Positions 33,625-43,093 of a DNA stretch of 64,000 nucleotides are shown here, piece by piece. The notes beneath the pieces were generated by a model, which was not told where the DNA came from, ran no database searches, and saw only the letters and a list, made by a program, of their open reading frames with translations. Made by a program: the position numbers and the translations under genes. The DNA is from Bimuria novae-zelandiae CBS 107.79 (Eukaryota > Ascomycota > Dothideomycetes > Pleosporales > Didymosphaeriaceae): contig ML976802.1 of assembly GCA_010015655.1 (NCBI GenBank), positions 1 to 64,000 of the forward strand, written 5' to 3'. How positions within the stretch are numbered: the first letter of the stretch is position 1; each line of letters opens with the position of its first letter.

Positions 33625-34944
33625 ATGGATCCCGAAAAGAACGGCAACAACCATCCTACTTTCAACGGAGTCGACGCTGAGAAGTCGTCCGGTCTCGACA
33701 CGGAACCCAAACCGGCCGCTCCCCCAGCTGCACCCTCACCTCCTCCCAATGGCGGACTCGTCGCATGACTCCAAGTCGCGGCGGGCTTCGTGCTCTTCTT
33801 CAACACCTGGGGTCTACTCAACGCATTTGCCGTCTTCCAAACGTACTACGAGTCTGGCAGGCTCTTTGAAGCCTCCTCCTCCGACATATCCTGGATCGGC
33901 TCCATCCAATGCTTTCTGCTCCAGATCACCGGGCTCATCGCCGGACCCATCTACGACAGAGGCTACTTGCGCCTGCTCCTCCTCACCGGAAGCTTCATGG
34001 TGGTCTTCGGTCACATGATGCTCTCTCTGTGCACAGAGTACTGGCAGGTGTTGCTCTGTCAAGCATTCTGTGTTGGAATCGGATCTGGCCTTCTGTTTAC
34101 GCCCACAGTGTCGCTTCTTCCCACGTATTTCAGCACTCACATGGGCCTTGCCGTTGGCATCGCATCGTCCGGCTCCTCCCTCGGCGGCGTCATCTACCCC
34201 ATCGTCCTCTACCGGCTCCTTGACCAAGTTGGCTTCCCGTGGGCGGTTCGCAGCATGGCCTTTATCGCCCTCGCGACCTTTATCCTCCCGCTGGCCGTGA
34301 TGCGCGTCCGCGTCCGCGCGCCGAAGCCGCGAGCCGTGGTGGACTGGGCTGCATTCCGCGACGCCCCCTTCATGACCTTTACGCTGAGCGTGCTCATCGT
34401 CTTCATCGGCAATGCCGTCCTCATCTTCTACATTTCCTTCTACCCGCAAAACAAAGGCTTCACCAACGAATCGATGGCCTTCTACATGGCGGCCATCTTC
34501 AACGCCGGGTCCGTCCTGGGCCGTATCGCACCCAACGCGCTGTCCGACCATATCGGCGTGTTCAACACCATGGCGCCCGTTACGCTCTTCCTAGGCATCA
34601 CCGTCCTCTGCATGGCCGCGGTGAAGAACGAAGCAGGCATGATCGTTGAAGCCATCGTGACAGGCTTCTTCAGCGGCGTCATCGTCGCCCTGCCCCCTGT
34701 CTGCTTCCGCATGCTCACCGAGAACAAGTCTATGATCGGTACGCGCATGGGCCAGGGCTTTGCCATTGCCGGACTCGGCCTGCTGATCGGCGGCCCAAGT
34801 GCTGGTGCTATTCTCGGCAAGACAGAGCCGCTGGAATGGACCGGTTTGTGGGTCTATGGCGGCGTAGCGGGAATCGTATCTGGCCTGATTGTCATTGTGG
34901 TTCGGATCATGAAGGCTGGTGTGGCGCTGAACGTGAAGGCTTGA
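33625..34944 (+). pseudogene. Monocarboxylate-type MFS transporter with one in-frame TGA
   Basis: From the ATG at 33625 (context gccATGG) the frame runs 440 codons and is broken only by TGA at 33766-33768, in GGLVA-stop-LQVAAGF. MCT-family proteins have Trp there (GGLVAWLQV), so TGG-to-TGA is the simplest lesion. The rest is intact: FFNTWGLLNAFAVFQTYY, WIGSIQCFLL, GHMMLSLCTEYWQVLL, FTPTVSLLPTYFSTHMGLAVGIASSGSSLGGVIYP and the second six helices to RIMKAGVALNVKA. No good splice sites bracket the TGA. The next ATG would remove the first helices. Either a recent pseudogene, a leaky stop (TGA-C context), or a sequence error. Confidence 0.75.
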
Positions 34945-36174
34945 TCAGATTGTCATCTACTTTGGACGGCGCATGATAGGAGTTGGAGCATCCTCTGCGC
35001 TATTTCACGGCTGCTGACCTTGTGGACGCATATATCATCAGAGCGCGGGCTGATCTTGGGTATCGCTAACGGGCATGTCATAATCCGCACCGGCACACGA
35101 GTTCCGAGGTGCACCGCAAGTGGCACATGAGGCTTGATACTGTACACATAGCCGAAGCTCACATGACTTAATACGACATACTCGTACCTGATAAAACTCT
35201 GCTGCTTGTCCACGTGAATTTAATCTAGGTGCAATGAGGACAAGCATGTAGTACACACCCATTGTTCCAGTCTCATGCTCCCCAACCGCACGCCTACCCC
35301 CCATCACTATGTGTGCATCCCCCCTCCCACCTCGCACCCTTTTTGCATCACTAATAATCGAACCATTACCAAGTCGCCATACCCCTACCCCTACACAAGC
35401 ACGACTTTGTTTTACCATCCATCCGCCGCCCATACTCCCATCATTCCCACTTTCCCCTCCCCGCTCTTAAACCTCCTACCCTTTCTCTATCCCACTTCTT
35501 CGCATACCTACCGATTCACCCGCCAATACAGCATCGAGCCTGTACCTAAACCTAAGTACGACCATTGTAACACACCTCCATACATCCCTCCAACAACCAC
35601 CCCCTCTCCAAACATCCCATCGACAGGCCGGCCGGGCGCGTGCCAATCCGCTCCTATTCAAGCATCTTCATCCAAACTACAGAACCTCATCTCCTCGTCT
35701 GCCTTATGGCCGACATGGCACGAGCAACTCGTGCATCGATAACGTGACCAGAACCGTGCCACTATTCTAGAAGCTCTAAGTTAGAGGAGGCATTATTAGT
35801 ATTAAGATGTTAAGACCGGTGAGTACATGTTTGAACAAGAGTTTGACGCTATATTGCATGTCTGGATCATTCAAAGTTCTATTGGAAATGCAGTCCCGAC
35901 TTGTTGGGGATGACAAAGATAAATAGTTAGAGGGAAATCACTTTGCGCAGCATCAAAGCAGCCTTCAACGGATACACTGTTCCCCTCCCAGTCGTAAGGG
36001 CGAAAGCCTGGGTGTGTGCTCAATTGGAAGAGTGCACTATGCTCACCTTGAAGGTACATAACTAGCGAGGGATGGTTGTCCATAACCTACATTCTGGCAT
36101 TGAAACTTACAGGAAGATTCGGCAAAAAAAAAAACCCCCCCCCGTAACCCCGCAATTGGGCTCGATGATTGAAT
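34945..36174. other. Intergenic, no supported gene
   Basis: Contains a pyrimidine-rich low-complexity stretch (about 35,270-35,700) and an A11-C9 homopolymer run (36,124-36,143). A 70-codon minus-strand frame (35,871-36,083) is the best of the short frames, but it has no recognisable domain. Confidence 0.5.
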
Positions 36175-36312
36175 TTGAGAGGGGTGGGTTGAGAGGGGTG
36201 GATTGAGAGGGAGGTTTGAGAGGGAGGTTTGAGAGGGAGGTTTGAGAGGGAGGTTTGAGAGGGAGGGTTGAGAGGGAGGTTTGGGAGGGAGGGTTGAGAG
36301 GGAGGGTTGAGA
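36175..36312. repeat. 13/14-bp minisatellite, ten units plus a partial one
   Basis: Unit ttgagagggaggt with g/t variation at the last base. The first two units are 14 bp (ttgagaggggtgg plus one base), the next eight are 13 bp, and a partial unit follows. It lies directly before the first open exon of the gene ending at 37143 and may be its leader or an expanded N-terminal coding repeat. Confidence 0.9.
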
Positions 36313-37143
36313 ACGATCGCTCGACATCGATTCAATGTTCCAACAACAATTCCACTATATCCACCAGCAAATACGACTCGGAGCCCGAATGCGGCGATAT
36401 TACCGTAAAGCTCGCTTCCGTCGCCGATGCATACGTGAGGAATTTTGGTGCTGAGCTCGGTAACCAACACTTGCCATACACACAATTGTGACTAAAACAT
36501 TGCAGAAGCGAAATACTGGCGTTCGCACCTCTTCCATCCGTTCAACAATGCCGACAGCTCCACGCTCCCATCGAGCAACCTGCCACGCTCCTTTGAATTC
36601 GCGCCGTTTAAGGATTCCATATCTGCCTTCTTACAATCCGAGCCAGGCTTTATGGAATTCTGGAAATCTCGGCTACAACAGGCATTTGATGAAGGAGTGG
36701 TACAAGGATTTGCCCCAGGATACTTGCAGGGTTGTGCGGACACTCAATGGAAGGAAAGGGAGCTTCTTATGCAAGTAAGAGTCCAAGGGCTCTCGGAGAG
36801 CTTTCGCGAAAGGGTCGAGTGTGGCTACCAAGCAGGCTGGAACTTTGGGGAGCAAGATCATTATTTGGGACAACAACGGAATCTATTTCCCTTGAAGGAG
36901 GGTTATGAGGGGCTTGAGGAAGGGGACCAAGATGAAAACAAGATGAAGTTGCTAAGGGAACTAGCTATCAATGGCGATGACCGGAGGTTCGCCCAAGAGC
37001 TCAAGAATCTGGAGATCGCCTCATACAGGAAAGGGGTCATCAAAGATCTAGAGGTCAGAAAAGCATATCAATTAGGGCACGAAAAAGGGTATTTGGAGGC
37101 ACGGGAAGATATCAAACTTGGATACCAAGACGCTAATAATTAG
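36313..37143 (+). CDS. Hypothetical protein, 5' end not defined
   Basis: An exon open to the left and ending at 36459 joins in frame, across a 46-bp intron (GTAACC donor, TGACTAAAAC branch, TGCAG acceptor), to 36506-37143. That gives at least 260 residues. The join reads VADAYVRNFGAELEAKYWRS. No in-frame ATG occurs between the minisatellite and the splice, so the start lies further upstream or was lost to repeat expansion. The protein has repeated Gly/aromatic patterns (FDEGVVQGFAPGYLQG; CGYQAGWNFGEQ; AYQLGHEKGYLEARED), suggesting short helical hairpins. Family not recognised. It is the last gene before the right transposon block. Confidence 0.5.
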
Positions 37144-37920
37144 GGCACGTAGCTAGCTACTATGTTTCTAAACCAGAAGGTTTTCGAGCTCGTAAGTAAC
37201 CTGTCAACCCTCCTCAATTATCCTCCCACCTAGCGTGAATCTTTCACGTATTACATCGTAGTATGAAAAATCGTGGTATCTTTCTAATAGCTTTTCAAGT
37301 GTACGTGTATTTATTCCCAGCTTGTAGTTAATGTATAATACACCTGCCACCTTTCCAAACATCCCTTAACCCCGAAATGTGGACTCGAAGTAGTTAGCTT
37401 TCTTAGTTAATCCTTGTTCGTCCAGAGAGGCTAATAGACTCTAGTAAGAAGGGCGACTGTTTCTTCCGGAGTCTATAGGGAGCGACGTAACATTCTGCTT
37501 TATTAAAAAATACACTAGACTACATATATCTTACTGTCTTCTCAACCGTTAATGTGCTAGCTAGTCACTAAGTGTCGGTTCACAGGTAGCAAGGAATAAA
37601 CAAGTAACTCTCTGTCTTTGGTATCTGGTGTCTGTCTTGTCTTGTGTGTGTGCTATAATAGTTCTATATACCTTCCTTCCAGTTCTTGTGGATGTGATAG
37701 AGTACCAGGTGGTGTGGAGGCAAAGGGGTTTCGGTATAGTATTAGGTTAACTAGAAGTGAGGGGGTACAGGGGTATGATAGGGTTACACAGTTCCCTTAG
37801 TGCGGAAGGCGAGGCTGTGCAGACACTAAGGGTTATGCAACCAGTAGTTATGCAAGCAATAGAGGCAGTTATGTAGGGATTGTTTACGCAGCCAGCAGTT
37901 ACGCAAGGGTATTGTCGTTT
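37144..37920. other. Transition from gene island to transposon block
   Basis: Composition becomes AT-richer and loses coding character. From about 37.8 kb short near-repeats appear (gcagttatg, gcaagc). No gene or element recognised. Confidence 0.5.
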
Positions 37921-38058
37921 CCGAAATACTGTCCCGCCCCACTTTGGCGGATTTTTCTGTTATCGTAGCACTTAGTAATCGGTTCCTCACCAACACTTTC
38001 GTACACCTGTTTTGTGAGCGATAAAATGATTACACGGAATATTCACCCTAGGTAAACA

Positions 38059-39114
38059 ATGCCGCAGGATCTAGGGAGACCTACTAGGCACCGCCTATAG
38101 TAATTACTTATCTAGGCTATTATAGATCGCGTTAACGATAGGAAAAATAATAAAGCTATCTATAGAGAGCTCAGCGTCGACCCAAAAACAGTACGTAAAT
38201 ACAGGCTTAACCTAAAGGCCTTTAGTAAGCTAATTAGGCCAAGATACGTACGTCGTGGCAGGCTACCTCTACTTAAGCAATGCCATAGAGACGCGCTGCT
38301 TAAGATGCTATATAGCAAGCTAATATCTTATATAGATAAGATGCAGGACTTCTTGTACGATAAGTACAACGTTAAGGTATCCCTTATAACTCTAGATAGA
38401 GAGCTTAAAGCTATGCAATAGAGTAGGAAGGCAGCCTTAAAAGTAGCTAAGGAGCATTATAAGGGTCTCTATTAAGCCTTTTAAGCGCGTTACTAGTAAA
38501 TCTATTAACCTAATTAGATTATCTATTTTAATAAGAGCGCTTACAACAAGCGTATAAGGGATTAAAAGTATAATTAGAGTAAAGTTAATATAGCCTGCTA
38601 CGTTAGCTACTTAGCCAAGCGCTTAGAGAGGTAGAGCTTACTACTAGCTATAGACGTTAATAGATACCTTACCTATATAATTTTTCAGGGAGCGATTACT
38701 GCGGAGCTAATAGAGGACTTTATTACTAATTAAGTACTCCTACACTGCAGTCCTTAGCTAGGAAAACGCTTAGTAATAGTCCTTAACAACGCGTCTATCT
38801 ATTAATTAGTAAGGCTAGCTAATATATGCGCAGAGGTAGGCGTAATTATAAAGTTTCTACTTCCTTACTTACCTAATATAAATCTAATCGAGTAGATTTT
38901 TAAGGCGTTAAAGACCTAGATCTAGCGGCATTACTAGGGCGCTAAGGCGTATAATAAATTTAAGTATTTTCTAAAGGAAGCTATATTAAGTGTATACTAT
39001 AAAAGCTCTGCAGGTAACTTCTTTAGGTACTATAGGTAGGCGCTATAGAGGTATTATACTATAATTAATAGTATATATTTAGTATTCGCCGGAGTGGTTT
39101 TATACTATCGTTAG
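38059..39114 (+). pseudogene. M1 transposase (Tc1/mariner, DDE_3-like), inactivated
   Basis: A single reading frame of about 351 codons runs from the ATG at 38059, interrupted only by TAA/TAG codons explicable as former CAA/CAG/TGG. The N-terminal part has a helix-turn-helix-like segment (AIYRELSVDPKTVRKYR). The catalytic triad is recognisable: IIYFNKSAYNKR (first Asp reads Asn), IVLNNASIY (second Asp reads Asn) and LPNINLIE followed by IFKALK (the Glu is intact). Both Asp-to-Asn changes are GAC/GAT to AAC/AAT transitions. Length and motif spacing fit a Tc1/mariner transposase. Confidence 0.8.
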
Positions 39115-40020
39115 TAGTACATAGTTGGATATATTCTATTAGAGTTAGTTTTAGAGATCAGAAATCTAGCACCTGCTATAATATAAATATAATAATCTTA
39201 TAGTAGTGTAAGGGTAATCTAAGGCTGCTAAATTAATTACTATTATCTATTTTAGTGTAGCTAGCGTGGTAGTAGAGTTGCAGAGGGTAAGGCGTACGGT
39301 AAGCAGATAAGGTAAGAAAGTTGGTGTTTAATTATACGAACAAGGTAATCATATCGGGCGATATCTATAGGATATGGCCCGTGCCCTACGCGTTAAAGAT
39401 AACACCTCTACGCCCTCTGCTCGATCACCTCTACACGATCACCTCTACACGATCGTCTCTCCGCCCTCTGCCTGAGTAGCTCTCAGCTACTATTTCTGCT
39501 CATTATCTTGCCGCTGTAGCTCCCTACATGCCTCTCGATCACTCTCTAAAAGTCCAGGATACTGGAGTTGCCACCAAAATGCCATTTTACGGAGTCGCAG
39601 AAGCAGTGCAATTAGCAGCTTAAAATTATCTTTCTAAATCTTATACGGCATGCCTGTATTAGATCTATCTATTAGCATGTTTAGATCGATCCGCCTGGCC
39701 TTAATAACCCTTCTAAATACTATCCTAATCTCTAGCACCTCTGTAGCTATTGCCTAATCTATCTACTAGTTAAAGAAGTGCCAAGTCTAATATAAGAGCT
39801 CCATATTGTTCTTATACGTTAGATCTCTCCATGTTAGATCTTTCCACGCTAGCGCTGGCACGCTTAGAGCACTCGTAGAGCTAATAGCAGGCGCTACAGG
39901 TATAGGTGCCTACCGTGCAAGTAGCTAACTTTATACTAACTAACTAACAGACAGCGCGCTGGCAGCAATCGCGCTTATAAAGCTATTCGCTATAAATATA
40001 AACGTAGACGCTAAGCCCTA

Positions 40021-41148
40021 TTACGCCTTCTCCTTTGCCTTCTCTTTCGCCTTTAGGTCCCTCGCTGTACGCAGAGCAAGGCGTATAGTATCGTCTGGCA
40101 CGTCAACGCTGCACCTCTCGAGGCTAATATTGCGCGCCCACATGGCCACAATATTACTACTCACTGGGAAATGGTTCTCAAATTGATCAGGCTGGCCAGG
40201 CGTACGCTGGACCCAGCAGACGTACGGGTAGTTACCACAGTGGGTATCCTGGCACCTCTACTTATCGCGGATAGCTATTAAAGGTCCCTTAGTAACAGCA
40301 TGGCCAGTAAGGATCTCTAGCAGCTCTTGTAGCTGCCTTTATATTATAGTAAGTTAAATCTAGCCCTAGGAGCTAGACGAGCCTCTACTACGTTGTTAGC
40401 CTATAAGACTAATTACCTCTATAGACTTAGTAGCAAGCGTCGCGTTAAAGTTAAGATACGTTATATTAATTAAAAACTCCCTTAGGTGCTACGCGTGCTT
40501 TATAATATAGATAAAGCTAGTAGCGTCTCTACGCTTAAGTAATTACTATAGCTTCTACCTCTCTAGGGTCTTTTGCCTATACGCGCAGCTAGAAACGTCC
40601 CTAATTATTACTTTCTATAGTAGAGTTATCTCTATAGCTAAGTCTTAAGCAACCTTATTTACCTATATCTAAAGCTAACCAGCGTAGTAGTGCTCCGGGA
40701 TAAACTCTATATCAAATCTTAGCTTATAAAGCTCCTTTTTAGGACCTATAAAGGCCTGCCAGCGGCAAGTAACATACGGCGACTCTACTTTAGATACCCT
40801 AGTAGCTAATTTTAGCTTATCTTCCTAAGTTTCTCCCTGCGTAGGGTTGCTAATTAGATTAGATATACATCCGCTAGGCGGGTTACTAGGCAGGTTATTA
40901 GGTAGATTACTAGATAATAAAATTGCTAGCAATAGCTACGCAGACGGAGGCTTAATATCCTAATTAAGGCTAACTAGATTAGATATAGCGTTGCCTTCTG
41001 CTAGAGGAGGAGCCTTCTTAGATACTTTTCTTTATAACTTAGCACCTTTAGTAGCTACTGCAGGCGCCCAGCGCGCACGTTTTAAAGGATTTTAACCCCT
41101 ATTAAATGGCTAGGTAGCTATACGCTTACGTTGACTACGCGGCGGCAT
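40021..41148 (-). pseudogene. M1 accessory protein with C-x4-C-x-N ... CWV domain, inactivated
   Basis: One continuous frame of 376 codons runs from an ATG at 41146-41148 to TAA at 40021-40023. About twenty internal stops are all TAA or TAG, as expected from CAA/CAG/TGG after RIP; there is no frameshift and no TGA. The N-terminus is basic (MPPRSQRKRIATQPF). At 40,120-40,257 lies a Cys-rich motif RCQDTHCGNYPYVCWVQ, followed by HFPVS and MWARNIS. The end is a Lys/Glu/Ala tail (KEKAKEKA). It shares its pattern with the M2 second protein. I do not recognise it as a known transposition protein; a metal-binding DNA- or partner-binding role is conceivable. Confidence 0.65.
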
Positions 41149-41291
41149 AATATAGGTATTAATACAAGGTGAATATTCGCTGTAATTATTGTTTTACTAA
41201 CAAATTAGGTGATAGAAAATATTTTCCGGGAAGCTGGGTCCACTTCAGCTGCCCGAAGTGGGGCGGGACGGTATTTCGGAGAGTACTAATA

Positions 41292-41342
41292 ACGTGTCCG
41301 TGCGCGTGCCGAGCCACTTCGCGTGACGAGCCACCCAACACC
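41292..41342. repeat. Left 51-bp terminal inverted repeat of P1
   Basis: acgtgtccgtgcgcgtgccg at the end, running to caacacc. Near-perfect complement of 47884-47934. Preceded by TA. Confidence 0.9.
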
Positions 41343-41459
41343 ATAATAGCTTATGCAAGAATGAGGCTGCAGAACCACCTACAAACAATATTATTATAAG
41401 ATTTTCTACTAGGGTAGTTAATCGATAGCTGCGATTAATTTGCACTACTTAAATCTATC

Positions 41460-42230
41460 TAGAAGCTTAACGTCGCGGCCGCTACGTGTAGATTTGCTTG
41501 GGGCAGCAGATGCGCCCTCTGAGGCCTCCCCAACATCTGTAGCATTAATAACACGTTTTGGACGCTTTCTGCTCTGTGTAGATGGCTAAGAAGCCTTTCT
41601 CTTACACCTTTAGGATAGTTATAGAGCTTTTTCTGCGTCGCGGGCAGACTTCTAGGCAGCGCGCTAAGCTACCTTTTTAGCCCTCTCCTTCTCCTTCGCC
41701 TTCTTAGCTGCCTCTCGCGCATCACGCTTTTCCTGCTGCATTTTCTCCTTATATAGCTTAGCTACCTTCTTTAGCTCTGCTATTTTTGCTTTTTAAAGCT
41801 ACTGCTACTTATTCTCTTATTCCTTAATAGATTAATAAACACGTGCCTCCCTTACCTTCCTTAGTAACTATAAAATAGCCCTACTCTAATACTCCTAGCG
41901 CTATTAAAGATCTAAAGTTTTACCCTTTTTTCTACGCTTCTCCTTAATAGATAGTGCCTGCTTAATCCTATCTATCTCATGCTTAAGTAGCTTATTTTAG
42001 ATAGATAGGTGGTGGAGCGATTAACGAAGCTTCTTTATATCTTAACTACCCTAATCCTTTACTACTAATTGTACAAGCCTATCCATCTTTCTCCAGTCAT
42101 GATCGCTAAGCCCTGATAAGGAGTTATCGCCTAATTCTTGATCCTGGGCGAACCTATCCAGGATAGGATTAGGATCAGGTAGCTTAGTTAGTTAATTAGT
42201 TAGTATTTATTTTTTATCTAGTTAATAGGG
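41460..42230 (-). pseudogene. P1 transposase, C-terminal coiled-coil tail
   Basis: On the minus strand, LSDHDWRKMDRLVQLVVKD leads to SLHHLSI, NKLLKHEIDRIKQAL and the long charged helix KVAKLYKEKMQQEKRDAREA. A Ser/Arg-rich end (STRSGRDVKLLDRFK) follows. This is the tail seen in extended Fot1-type transposases. It continues the gene interrupted by M2 and the unassigned 42.3-42.88 kb segment. Several TAA/TAG codons are present. Confidence 0.7.
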
Positions 42231-42478
42231 ATTAAGTCTACCATCTCGCCTCCTAAAGGGCATATACAACGTGCTAAGCTATAGAATTATAGTACTAATA
42301 TACTACCTTAGAAAGCATTTCTTGCCTGCGCGGGTATTACTACTATTTTAAGCTATAGCTCCCCTTCCTGTTAGGGAGACTAAGCAGTGTATGTACATTA
42401 GGGTAAATCCCTTATATATGTTTAGAGGCAGTTTAGTGCTGTAAGAAGAAAGAAAAGGAAAGAGTAGATAGATGTAAA

Positions 42479-42810
42479 GAGCCAGTGCTCTATTAAATCG
42501 GAGCCGTGGCTCTGCGCGAGGAGAGCCTTTGTACTAGGCTTAGCGATGCCTGTGTCGAAGGAGATAGGTGTAGTAGGAAGGCAGAGCCAGGCCTGTCCTT
42601 TTTCTTTATCCCTAAGAGTCGTATAATATAAGGCTAGGCTGGCTACCTTATTTACGTGTTGTGTTAGGTTAGGGACGCTAATAGTTAGTCTTTAGAGAGC
42701 TGCGGGTAGCTCTTATTATTATAGATATTAAGAGCTAGTGCTCTATTAAATCGTGCCATAGCTCTTCGCATAGAGAGCCTTTATATTTAGGCCTAGCAGG
42801 TGCCTATATC
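42479..42810 (+). repeat. Pair of about 78-bp direct repeats within P1
   Basis: gag(c/t)(c/t)agtgctctattaaatcg starts at 42,479 and again at 42,732, each followed by similar sequence to gatgcctgtgtc / ggtgcctatatc. The pair lies in a 0.5-kb insert without coding content, between the P1 tail and M2. It may be the remains of a solo LTR or a SINE-like unit. No target duplication found. Confidence 0.55.
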
Positions 42811-42887
42811 TTATAAGAGTAAGGAGTGTCACGACTATCTCCTTATCTTAGCTATAGTTATGGCCTTTAACTAAACGTGAAAATCTA

Positions 42888-43014
42888 TCGCGTGCAATAA
42901 TCGGTAGAAATCTTGGCGCCATCGCGAAATTCGCGCCCGCCCCCGCCAAACTCCCATACAAATCGTGAATTTGACTATGACGCGTTGATAACGGCCCACC
43001 ATCCGTAGAATACT
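42888..43014. repeat. Left terminal inverted repeat of M2
   Basis: 127 bp, near-perfect complement of 46370-46494. The only indel seen is two extra bases in the cgcgcccgccccc tract. Confidence 0.9.
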
Positions 43015-43093
43015 CGCCCGTAAGACTTGAAGCTGTATAAATACGTATATAGGGCTATACTGACGCTTTTTTTTGGTGGAGTAGTCCGACAAT

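Larger units (their letters stand above)
37921..41279. mobile_element. Tc1/mariner-like element M1 with two convergent genes, RIP-degraded
   Basis: The ends are inverted: ccgaaatac(t/c)gtcccgccccactt(t/c)gg at 37921-37947, and its complement at 41253-41279. Similarity continues patchily to the aatattcacc words just before both start codons (about 38,038 and about 41,168), so the inverted repeat is roughly 120 bp and imperfect. Inside, a DDE transposase reads rightwards from 38059 and a second gene reads leftwards from 41148. Target TA dinucleotides directly at these ends are not obvious. About 0.9 kb between the gene ends is non-coding and includes a 14-bp repeat (cgatcacctctaca) near 39.42-39.46 kb. 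Confidence 0.8.

Noticed and set aside
33814..34551. 245-codon minus-strand frame
   Set aside because: Antisense of the MFS gene; membrane helices read backwards as charged low-complexity sequence.
27907..34944. A sugar or secondary-metabolite gene cluster around the two transporters and the regulator
   Set aside because: No biosynthetic or catabolic enzyme gene lies between or beside them; proximity alone is not enough.
35275..35742. 155-codon plus-strand frame
   Set aside because: Pyrimidine-rich low-complexity sequence gives a Pro/Thr/Ser/Tyr-rich translation without domain content; no good start context or neighbours.
35871..36083. 70-codon minus-strand frame
   Set aside because: Codon use is acceptable, but there is no recognisable domain and no clear gene structure around it.
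37800..37920. Left extension of M1 beyond 37921
   Set aside because: The inverted match to the right end stops at ccgaaatac; bases outside differ.
39408..39460. Regular short repeats that could suggest a CRISPR array
   Set aside because: Only about three imperfect 14-bp tandem units in a eukaryotic transposon; no spacers.
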